DNA from: Schistosoma mansoni | Taxonomy: Eukaryota > Platyhelminthes > Trematoda > Strigeidida > Schistosomatidae | Direction of reading: 5' to 3' | NCBI RefSeq assembly: GCF_000237925.1 | Contig: NC_031499.1 | Coordinates: 6,764,195-6,828,194, forward strand | DNA: 64,000 bases | Shown here: in pieces, positions 13,001 through 25,700 of the stretch | Numbering within the stretch: position 1 is the first letter of the stretch | Layout: every line of letters starts with the position of its first letter | Made by a program: the position numbers and the translations under genes | Notes under the pieces: generated by a model | What the model was told of the DNA's origin: nothing | The model's database searches: none | The model's input: the letters and a program-made list of their open reading frames with translations, nothing else

Positions 13001-16000
13001 TGAGAACAATCTTAATGATAACACTTGAGAGTATTAGCTGATTGATTCAATAAGATCAATTCTTGCTAAACCTGTACAGATCTCATATAGACCTAAGATA
13101 GTTAACTTTGGTTCTTGAGTATCCATTATTAGTGAACTTGAAAGAGAGCTAAAAGGTAATCACATGAAAACATGACATAAATAATTTTCATAGTTGAAAT
13201 CATGAGTCAATTGAAACTACACCATCATGGAAAATCTGGAAGCACTAAACGGCCGTTTCGTCCTATTGTGGGACAGTGCGCATCCACGATCCCGCCTCGC
13301 GAGATCCGAACCCAAGACCTACCAGTCTTGTGCCAGAGCAATTAACCGATAGACCACTGAGCCGACATCCGATGGTGTTAATGTCCAACTTCATTACAGT
13401 ACTGTATATTCAATCACAACTAATGTGTCGTATACATACAGTTCCTGTGTATTTTTTTTCGTTTCTAATAAATGTTTTCTAGGATAATATAATATTCGTC
13501 ATCATGAATCAATATCATTTTTCTTAGCAAGAATTGATGAGACTAATTAGTGGTGGTTTGAAGTGATCAGCAAGAAAGCCTAGACTTAAGTTTCTTTTCT
13601 AGTAATTAACGTCTATTTATAATATTGAAAGAACTGTCATTCACTGTCTGATTGGAAGGATTATTATATAGTATTGCGGAGGTAAGATTGGTTGCTCAAG
13701 ATTGTTAATGTGACAAGTCTCAACTAACATCATATCTAGGTCTATAGATGATTTTAATAATCGGGCTTCAATCACACACACATATACACACTACATTGAA
13801 AGTATAAATATAATTGATATCTCCAGTCTCAGTCAGTCATTCAGCTACAACGTAGGACCAGGCACACATGCACCGGTTCAAGTAGCCATATCTCATTACC
13901 ACAACAAGATGAACACCAAATTCATAGAAGTAGTTAATTTAACGGTGGTAATGTATAAAAGAAAGGTTGTATATAAGGATATAGTTCAAGAAGAAAGACA
14001 GATATGAAGCAATTTTAATCTCAAGGTTTAAGGGAAGATAAAGAGTGTATGCACCTACGCCATTGTACTTATATCCATATAAGTAGTATATGGCGATGGT
14101 CAGACATAGAATGTATTTTGACAGAGGATCGATAAGGAACGAACAGGAATGAAGCGCTGTATGGTTATCAGATTTTAGTGAGATAGTCCATAATTCGTGC
14201 TTAAATACATTCGGTTGTTTCCATTAGTGTTTAGTTCGCTACAGTATGGTTAAGAGTTTATATACTACTGAATAATTGTTTTTTGTTCAAGTAAGGGAAT
14301 AACTCTATAGTGGTGATCAGTCATAAACTCTATAGGTATTCTAATTAGTTAGAGTACTAGATAATGTATTCAATTTTTAACTATTAAGTCACAAGTTCGA
14401 ATTCTGGTTTATCTGTCTCCTTTAGTTTTAGTATCCATTATACAAATAGTATGTTTGACAGATGAGTTCACTAAATTATAATTAATAGTAGAAATATTTG
14501 ATTTAAAATAAATTTGAGAACAATCTTAATGATAACACTTGAGAGTATTAGCTGATTGATTCAATAAGATCAATTCTTGCTAAACCTGTACTGATCTCAT
14601 ATAGACCTAAGATAGTTAACTTTGGTTCTTGAGTATCCATTATTAGTGAACTTGAAAGAGAGCTAAAAGGTAATCACATGAAAACATGACATAAATAATT
14701 TTCATAGTTGAAATCATGAGTCAATTGAAACTACACCATCATGGAAAATCTGGAAGCACTAAACGGCCGTTTCGTCCTATTGTGGGACAGTGCGCATCCA
14801 CGATCCCGCCTCGCGAGATCCGAACCCAAGACCTACCAGTCTTGCGCCAGAGCAATTAACCGATAGACCACTGAGCCGACATCCGATGGTGTTAATGTCC
14901 AACTTCATTACAGTACTGTATATTCAATCACAAATAATGCGTCGTATACATACAGTTCCTGTGTATTTTTTTTCGTTTCTAATAAATGTTTTCTAGGATA
15001 ATATAATATTCGTCATCATGAATCAATATCATTTTTCTTAGCAAGAATTGATGAGACTAATTAGTGATGGTTTGAAGTGATCAGCAAGAAAGTTTCCTTT
15101 CTAGTAATTAACGTCTATTTATAATATTGAAAGAACTGTCATTCACTGTCTGATTGGAAGGATTATTATATAGTATTGCGGAGGTAAGATTGGTTGCTCA
15201 AGATTGTTAATGTGACAAGTCTCAACTAACATCATATCTAGGTCTATAGATGATTTTAATAATCGGGCTTCAATCAAACACACATATACACACTACATTG
15301 AAAGTATAAATATAATTGATATCTCCAGTATCAGTCATTCATTCAGCTACAACGTAGGACCAGGCACACATGCACCGGTTCAAGTAGCCATATCTCATTA
15401 CCACAACAAGATGAACACCAAATTCATAGAAGTAGTTAATTTAACGGTGGTAATGTACAAAAGAAAGGTTGTATATAAGGATATAGTTCAAGAAGAAAGA
15501 CAGATATGAAGCAATTTTAATCTCAAGGTTTAAGGGAAGATAAAGAGTGTATGCACCTACGCCATTGTAGTTGATTCTGAGCCTTGTCACTCAGTCTCCA
15601 ACCACTGGTTACGATAGTCACTCGGACCTCAACCAAGTAGTCTGCATCTGCCAACATGGCTCAGACTATAAGTAAGTGATTTCAGTTGTTGTGGTCAAGC
15701 TAGTCATCTATTTATTCATGTATCTTTTTTACACTAATCTGAAATCGGGTACCATATCGGAATTTGGAATAAATCATGTAGTGTTCTAGTCGACTTGTCA
15801 TCTCTCTCCTGCACGTGATTGTCCGCGAATCAGGTGATAGAAGAGTTTTCGCCTCTCTACCCCAAGCAGTTAGTCTCAATTTGAACTCACGCATACTAGC
15901 CTCAAGGTTAAGCCAGCCAGCCTATAGCGTCAAGGTCTTAATCTACATTAGACAAGTTATCCTCTGAACGAAAATGGGTAGACAGATGCAGGACGTAACA

Positions 16001-18991
16001 ATGTCATAAAACAATATTTGTTTGTGTTTTAAAAGTGTTCAGTGAATAGTGTTAATTAGGAGGTAGTAGTGTAGTGAACAAAACACTAGTTGGGAACAGT
16101 CGAATCTATTTTATCACAACGCTACAGAAAATATGAGAACCATATAGTGAACAGTTAATTTGCAATTTGTCTCAATTCGACTCTTTCTTTTGCAAATATC
16201 CGTCCATAGTCTCTGATTATAATTGTTCATGCATTTTCGTACCGTTTGCGTGCCGTTCCCGTTCTCCCCTTATCGATCTTCTACTGAAATACATTCACTG
16301 CCCGACCATCACCATATACTACTTATGTGGATATCAGTAACCCACACCACATTAGTTTCAACTGCCTTCTTATGTGTTTAATAATGAAACGATTGTAAAT
16401 TGTATTGAAATATCTGTCAATATTTGGTTCTTGATAGTTTAAAATAAAAAGCCAATTTTCACAGTTGAATTCACGAGTCGATCTAAGCTAAACTACTATT
16501 GAAAACCTTGAAGCACTGAACGACCATTTCATCCTAGCATGGGATGCCTCAGCAATGCGCGCTCAAGATCCTGCACGTCGGACTCAAATACAGGACCTTC
16601 GGTCTCATGTGAGAACACTTAACCTTTAGACTATTGAGCCAGCATCCAACGGTGTTAATGTCTAACTTCAATCGACCCATGATCGTACGCAACCCTTTAC
16701 CCATTGTCTTAGATAAATAACCGTCTAGTGCCCGACATGGATTGGATTCTACTGGTAATGACTTCTCACCAGAACTCCAGAAGTCCCATCTTGAAGTTAG
16801 TCACTAGTCAGCCCATGATGATTATCAGTATGGAGATTTATCGTGATTGTCAATATTGTTTCTTCGACTGTTTACTAACCCTTATGTTAGAAACAACTCA
16901 AATAATCTAGGTTTTTATCGCCGTTTTCTACTAAACTGAAGCGTTGATAAACAAAATAGTCGTCGTCGAATTGTAATTCGTATCACCAAAATGACCCCTG
17001 TTGTTATTTAACTTCACGTTTAGTTTGTTATTTTTGTTATATCATTCCAAGATCACAATTGTTGCTTTATAAATAGAGTTACTGTATGACAATTCGACTT
17101 CTCACCAGTATAGAAAGCTATCTTATCCAGAACTCTACTCACTCTTCTCTTGTTAAGGCATTTGAAATGGAGATAGTATAGTTGAATGGCACATAATAGA
17201 GATCTTGTTGGAGGTTTATAAAGATAATTTTTATTGTAACAATCACAATGTAGCAAAATCAAGAATTCGTTAGTTCTGTCAACCTTTTTGACAAATAACT
17301 TCAGACAATTTGATCAAATAGTTACAAAATGTCTAGTTGAAGTGAACTATTGTCTGCTAATATAAACTTTATCGGTGAATGTGATGTATATTATATATGT
17401 GAGGTATTTATTGAAATATCCCCTCAAAATGATTAAGAACTCAGTTATTTAGGGATAAGCAGAGTAGGTATCTGGGACTAATACAGATCTGTTCAGATAA
17501 GAAAAGGATTAAATGTTTAAATTAATTCATTTTCTAGTTTATTCTAATGTAGAACATAGAGCTACTACTGTAGTGTGTACTACTGATGTTCACAGATATA
17601 AGTAGTTTATAACACCAAATCGAAAGTCAAATATCTGATAGCAGAAGGTTAATAAGAATAAAGAAAAGAGAATGAGAACAGAAAGCGATTGATGTGGAAA
17701 CGAAAAAAGCAATGAAGTCTGAGACTATTGATTGATATTTTGCAGAAGGAATAGTTAAGTTTGAGACGATTGACTGATATTTTGCAAATGAAGTATTTAC
17801 TGTATGATACACAGGTTGGAAGAAAGCTAGGAGCGGCCAGACCAAAACGTGGCACAAATCCATGAAGTCGCTGACAATTGGACTGAGCCATGTTGGTAGG
17901 TGTAGACTACCTGGTTGGGATTCGCGAGATGATAGCCATCGATGGTTAGAGACCTTGAATGACATGGCTCAAATTCGTTTGTAATGGCGAAGGTGCATCC
18001 ACTGTTTGTGTTCTGACAAATTCTAATCTTCTGAATTCTTCATGTCTCTATCTTTTTTCTCTTTCCAAATTTATATCACTAGATTATACTCCCTCAATAA
18101 CATCTTCAAACCCTAATCTTTTCGATTACTGCTTATACTCTTACAACTTCTACCACTATGGAATTTGAATTGACAACTGCATCTCTGTGCTAATGTGGTA
18201 TGGCAACTCGAACTGATGTACGTCCGTAAATACGAAGTTCTACGTTGTGACTGACTGACACAGATTTTACTAAGATATTCTGTAATTTTGTATTCAAATA
18301 TATTCGGTTATCCCCACTTGTGTTCTCGTTCACTACCACTACTATTACTACTACTATGAATGTTATATAAAGTTTTATCTCTTCAGTAGATTTAATTTAC
18401 ACTATTGCTTAAAGGGTGGCTAAAAATGTGTTGGCTTATCCATTTATTTATTTAAACACATAAATATTGGTGAAAGGGGGCACCAGATATATATGCTTCA
18501 CACAAAACAATAAGAATGGGAAAAGAAGAGGGGTAAGATGCGTATATAAAGAAAAATAGAAGTAATGATGGGGGAAACTGAAATGTACAACCAGATGAAC
18601 TCTTTCAGTTAAAGAAGTTATGACCACCCTTTATGAAGATAGTAAAAGAAGGTTACAGCAGGATCGCCATTGGCTTCTATTCTGAGCCATATTTGATAAC
18701 GTCTCTAGCAATTAAAAATCAAGATATTGACTTTCGATAATTCTACAGCCCATAGAAGCAAAATATTTCGAAGGGTAGAGTTCGTTTTTACTATCAAACC
18801 AAATAAACTGATTATACAAGTTTAATTAGCTTGTATTTTAGAATGATTTATTCAGTTAAGAACATCTATATTAGCCTTAGCATATTTGATATGAGGTTAT
18901 CAGTGAGATGCGGGATACATATTTCTGTCCTATTTGGATAGAAAACGCTGGTGAGCGGCCTATGCTCCTCCACGAGGGGTAATAGGCGTAG

Positions 18992-19023
<32 letters not shown>

Positions 19024-19656
19024 TTTGGAACTCATCAGCTAGATTTCATCTATCATTCAGTACTTCATTTTTCGTAGTAACAGTGATTATAAAGCAGAAG
19101 AAATATTATCAAACTGAACAATATCTTAATCTATCTTATTAGTCTCTTCTCTAGTCAACTATCATAAGTCTTTTGTTTTAATAGTAAGATTAATTTCTTC
19201 CTAAGTTTTGTATCCTTATCTCTTTTTCGCATACTGTGTCATCCTTCTGGTTCAGCTTCAGTTAACTACAGTTGAAGTCATTTAAACATGTAGTGCATCA
19301 TTAGTTAAGATAATACTGTACAACTTAGACAAGAAAGGACAAATATGTATACTTTCATAGTTGAAATCATGAGTCAATTGAAGCTAGACCATCATGGAAA
19401 ACCTGGAAGCACTAGACGGCTGTCTCGTCCTATTATGGGACTCTTCAGCAGTGAGCATCCACGATCCCGTCTCGTGAGATTCAAACTCAGGACCTACCAG
19501 TCTCGCGCCAGAGCAATTAACCTCTAGACCACCGAGCCGGTCGGCATCCAACGGTGTTAATGTCTAACTTCAACCAATCCACGAAATTTGAGCAACCCTT
19601 TCGCCAATTGTCTTTAATGAGTTGGTATCTCTACAGCAGACTTGGTTGAACTCCAG

Positions 19657-19712
<56 letters not shown>

Positions 19713-22700
19713 AAATTATAACTTACCCTAAAAAGAACATAACAATAAAGACTATTGGCATTGAACGGAGATATAATATTCCAGTAAAGATTCCCATAAA
19801 TATTAAACTTAGAATATATATAATACATGTGATTATCCTGAATAAACAAATGAAATAAGATCAAGAATTAGTTTAGATGAGTACAATAAATGAGTGACTG
19901 GTCAAGATCAAATTTTAAGTTCCCTTGGTATTGTTTGTTTGTATCTTCTCATTTATGTTTAACACTACAATTGATCAGTCTCTTATTGACCATATGTGCA
20001 TACTGTGCGTATTGCCTCGATATTGCCTTAATTCACAAGCATTATAAGCAAATATGGATAGTGGATAGTAGCGGAATCCAGTTCGACGCGCTTTTCGTCC
20101 TGTCTGGGGCTCGTCAGCTGAATGTACCTGCATCTCAGAGAGTGATCACCAACTCTGAGATACAGGTACATCCAGCTGACGAGTCCCGAATGAAACGAAG
20201 TAAGACATTACACGGATTAATAGTTGCCTGATTTCTTTGAATTTATCAAAATTAAAATTATTAATTATTAGATAACAACTCAGTGTTGTCTACATAATTC
20301 GGATTATGTTGTGATGGGCGCTGTCCCAAATATGATATTGATAAACAGTGTGCTAGGCGCTAACTTCCCTCTCCCTGCAACCGATACAACTGAGTACTTG
20401 AGCGAGAACACAAGAGTAATCAAAAAAGTGTATAGGACTACTGATTCAAATGTACAAATACTTATCCATGCATATATGACACTTTAATCCTCAGGAAATT
20501 GATTCATTTATTAACCAATAAAGTGCACTTTTCCTTTAGATCGATTGACCTTCACATTAGGTTACCATTAAACAGTTCTCTATATCAGATTACCTAAGTT
20601 TTTTCATTACATTATCGAAGTTAGTTGTCTACCTATATCATACTGATTATGACATTTAAGATATATGTAGTTTAATTTTTCACATAGTGAATACTTTACG
20701 TCGATTAAACTTTAAACACAACATTCATAACAGACCTTTCATACCTATTCACATAGTCACTATTTCTCTCACTGTTACTAACTAATTGATGTCTTGCGTA
20801 AAATGGATGTGATAGAGAATATACTTGAACAGAATTATTTACTTTAAAAAAACTATGTTTCTTTACAATCAATCAAAAGCAAAAAAACCAAAAAAACTTT
20901 TCAAGAAATAGAACGATTTCATCTATAAAGAGGTAACAACACCTTTTCAAGGATACAGGATATAATAGGGAAAAGAAATAGCATGTAGGTTGATGAGGTT
21001 TACATTTTTTTTTTATTGACTAAAGTGAATGGAATATGTGAATGCCTAAATACCTTCTTTCTTGACAAATAATGCTTACAAGCATGAGGATTAGGTTGAA
21101 TTAGACTTATTTTACTTACTTACGCCTGTTACTCCCAATGGAGCATAGGCCGCCTGATATGTCTTGTTGATTGAACGCTATATTCGGATCCGAAGTTAGT
21201 CAAGTAACCCCCAAGCTAGAACTACACAGCGACTTGAACATGAGAGAAAAAGGCACAAAATACGCGGGAAGTACTTTAATCCAAAGGTTCATTTATGTAC
21301 AGAAAATGTAGGGCTTTTATAGTATTTTAGAAGTCCTTGGGTTTTACTGAAAATTCTAGAATACTACTAAATATAGTAGCAGTGTAATAATCGGCCAATC
21401 AGAACCCTCTACATGTGACTTTTCATTTTCGCAATATTTCTAGCAAGACTTCTAATCAAACGCTGATTAGATAAAATGCTCTTTAATGTTTCCTGAGCTT
21501 GTCATGTCTATTGTGAGTAATTTGCAGGATCATCCCAACACCACCGACCAGTATTCTCCAACCCACTCTGTCTTGGGCCTTTCTTCCCTTCTAGCCGAGG
21601 TTGAATTAGCAATTAGTCCAAAAATAAGGGATTTGTTTGTGAAACTGTTAACTCTTTGCTATCGTATTAGCTTTATTGGTTACTGTAGACTATGTGATTG
21701 ATTGATAGTTTTTATTTATTATTTATTTGAACATATAAATATTGGTACAAAGGGGAACCAGATATATATGCGCCACACAAATCTCATTTGATTTCTGTGA
21801 TGGCTGTGATACTGCCCAGGTGCCCAAACCGAAGCAGGTGATTTTCTTAGGGAGCCACACTCGGACCCTTTGGCCTAAAGATCTGATCCACAAGGCAGTG
21901 AAACATCGTAAGGAGATGGAGTCTCATGGTAGCCGGTGACCGACGATTGATTCATACGCCATTAGTTCCCTGAGGATACTGGAGCCCATGTTCACCATTG
22001 GTTTGGAATGAGGGTTTTCCAACTGCCTTAGGTGGACTCGCGGTGTCCACCAACCCGGTTAAAGAGCCGGACATTCGCTTTTCGTCCTCTCAAGTTTTTA
22101 CCTCCAAAACACATTCCATATAATTAGTTCTCATTTTTACAACCATTAATCGTGTCTTTATTTCAATTCTCTTTACTATTCGGTACGATAACTTATTATT
22201 ATTATTGAATTATGACTAACTAAATGGATAACCTTTAACATCCCTGAAATTTGTACATAAAAACATACAACAACCAGTTACTATAACATTACGGCTTATT
22301 CATAGACAATAATCCGGCTAAATAATAAAAAAAGATATTTGGTGCATTTTACTTAGATCAACGTTTAACTTGTCTAGACCGAACTAAAACATTGACCTAT
22401 ATTTTTGCCAAGTTATGTCAATTGATAGATCAATAACAGTTATGATTGAATGATTAAACGAAACGTGATCTGAGAAGTATAAATGTATCTTTTTTTTTAT
22501 ATTATTGTATTATGTAATATATATAAAGCCGTAATGTAGCTTACGATGGATAGTGTTAGGTGTTTGAAAATGGTCGATAGAAAAACACGGAACTGAATTT
22601 CTAGTTGTTTAGCGTATATTAAATAGTTGTCACAGTAGTCTTGAGGGAACTGATGGTCCCTGTTGTATTCAAACAGCTTTACAGTCTGTTTGGTGTCGAC

Positions 22701-25700
22701 TAATCCTCTAAAAGTAGTGCACTTGTTGTAGAGTCAACTAGACTAGTGTTCTCATTGCAACTTTACCGACAGAATGTAATCCGGTCTACATACTAGACAA
22801 ACATAACATAGATCATTACTCATTGCTTTCATAGTCAATTGAATATAGATCGTCATGGAAAACCTGGAAGCACTGAACGGCCGTTTCGTCCTATTATGTG
22901 ACTCCTCAGCAGTGCGCATCCACGACCCGCACTCGCGAGATTCGAACCCAGGACCTGCCAGTCTCGCGCCAGAGCAGTTAACCGATGGTCTATCTTCAAT
23001 TGACTATGGAAATACTGAAATCTCCATAAAACCCCTTCTGATCAATTACTCATTGATCAATCAATGTAAATATCTCAGTTCTATTGGATTTCAGAGGTAG
23101 CTTAAACAACTCATTGATACGATATGAAACTGTGAAACAAGGTGATTTGATCTATAAATTTTATTAGAAACAAGACACTTCATTGTCAGATAAATTCTAT
23201 AATTAGGTATTGTTGATTAAGTGGATTCATTTAAAAGTATCTCAGATATTCTCAAAGAACTAGGGACCTTTGAAACTTTCTTTATTGGCACAGATGGATA
23301 GTGGCTAGCAGTAGTATACATGACGCGCATTTCGTCCTGTTTGGGACTCGTCAGTTGGATGTACCTGCGTCTCAGAGTTGATGTTCGCTCTGGAACTCGA
23401 ACCCAGTAACTCTCGCTTATAATGCTTGTGAATTAAGGCAATATCGAGGCAATACACACAGTATGCACATATGGTAATAAGAGACTGAACAATTGCAGTC
23501 CTAAACATCAATGGGAAGATTCAAACAAACAATACTAAGTGAATTTAACTTTTTTTTATTATCATAGACATAAAAGTATGAATTATGAGGTTGATGACTC
23601 TGCTCATAGTCGAGGTAAAATCAGGTTTACTACCTCCTCATAGTATGTAATCTATATCTGTGTGATCAAAAGTACAATCGGTTTCTTGCAATTTACGTAA
23701 CATAGATATAAATTTTCATACATTTACCATATATTCAACATTACAACAACTGTGATATTACATATTTCTATGAAATGTCTCTTCATTATTATTATTATCA
23801 AAAAAGTTTTTGAGGAGACTTAGTATTTTCATAATCGCAAGCGTGAGTCAGTTGAAGCTAGACCACCAAGGAAAACCTGGAAGCACTGGACGACCGTTTC
23901 GTCCTATTGTGGGACTCCTCGGCAGTGCGCATCGACGACCTCGCCTCGCGAGATCCGAACCCAGGACATACCAGTATCGCGCCAGAACACTTAACCGATA
24001 GACCAGTGATCCGGTTGGCATCCGATGGTGTTTATGTCCAACTCCAACCAATCCATGAAGTTGAGCAACCGTTTACCAATTGTCTTCAGTGAGTTCCTAT
24101 CTCTCTTAACAGACGTGGTTTGAACTCCACTGGTCACTGCTTCTCACTAGAATTGCAGGATTTACCTCTCGAAGTCAGTCACTAGTGAGCATATCGACAT
24201 CACGTCCAAGATTCAACACAACAGTAGAATCCTACCTCACCAGTTTTTAAAAAATTTTTTTTGACAAAACGAACACAAATAGTGAATGTGGATTAAGAAA
24301 TTGGTAAATTAAATGTCAGTTAATGCTAAAAAAATCACACACAACTTGATTATGAAGTAAGCCAGATAAACTAATCAACACATGCGTCTTAATGGATATA
24401 CACTGATCTAGTTTATTGATACACCTTTATACTGAGCTATTTAAACCGAATTCAATGTGTCAATATATTATCGATCAGTGATCTGTTTAATACATCATTG
24501 ATTACGGCTGTCAAACGATTGAAGAATAGTAATACGGAATCCTAAACATAAGGATTATGCTCATTATTAAGTGAAATCTGTCATATATTAAAAGGACTCT
24601 AATTCTAGCCTAGTTCATTTCAACAAGCTCTTGGATGGTACCTGTTCGATGATTACTTTATCTTTTCGAAAGTACCTTCAAACTTGGACAATTCGTAAAG
24701 ACGCTTTAGAATTTAAAAAAAAACTAAGAGAACAGTGTATATTATTATTAGCAGGGAAGTTGAAATATGGCTATTAGTGGAATCCAAAACATTCATTTTG
24801 TTTCATCTCTGACGAGTCTCAAATAGGACGAAACGTGTATCTTGGATTACTTTACTACTGGCCACCATCTAACTCTCTTTATAATCCTTTTAACTTCATT
24901 TCAATATCAAGACCATCTTTACAGGATGCATACATGTTGAAAGAGACTGATCAGTTAGTCTAAAATATCAATGAAATGATTGAAATAACCAATAAAAATG
25001 AATAGAATATTTTCATAGTTGAAATCATGAGTCAATTGAAGTTAGACCACTATGGAACAACTGGAAACACTGGATAGGTCCTGGGTTCGAATCTCGCGAG
25101 TGCGGGATCGTGGATGCGCACTGCCACCGAGGAGTCCCATAATAGGACGAAATGGCCGTCAAGCAGTGCTTCCAGGTTTTCCATGGTGGTCTAGCTTCAA
25201 TTGACTCATGATTTCAACTATGAAAGTACTGAAATCTCCAGAAAACTCCTTCTGAATAGAATATTGCTGTGTAAAACAAAAAAAGTAAATACAAAATGAA
25301 TGATCTTACTTAAATTTTTTTGTTTTATCTAAAATTACACCAGTTATTACTGATCCAAATATACCGGCAATAATCATAGTGAAACCAGCCCAACCAGATA
25401 AAGTAGAATTCTTGATAATGTAAAATGTAAAAAAATGTAAGGATTAGTGAAGTACAATAATTATAGGGGTATTTGAGAAAATAAGGTAAATTTCTATTAA
25501 CACCAGGTTTTCCCTAGTGGTCTAGCTTCAATTGACTCACGCTTTCAACTATGAAAATACTAAATCTCCACACAAACCCCTTCTGATAATAATAATCATA
25601 TGCTCACAAGTGACTGACTTCGAGAGGTAAATCCGGGAGTTCTAGTGAGAAGCAGTGACCAGTGGAGTTCAAACCACGTCTGTTGTGAGATAGGAACTCA

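Larger units (their letters stand above)
12552..15567 (+). repeat. Recent 1.5-kb tandem duplication inside an intron
   Basis: Unit 1 12552-14066 (1515 bp) and unit 2 14067-15567 (about 1501 bp) are nearly identical. Unit 1 begins inside F (acttatatccatataagtag) and ends inside LINE E2 (acctacgccattg). Unit 2 continues into the rest of E2, so E2 is the original right flank and F the original left flank. A length difference lies near 13590/15095. Confidence 0.93.

Noticed and set aside
19631-19864. 77-codon minus ORF with (IY)n
   Set aside because: Exon G read through its donor into the TA repeat.
22060-22090. cgcttttcgtcctctcaa in family C as a hammerhead half
   Set aside because: GGACGAAAA is present in reverse but no CUGANGA partner or stems.
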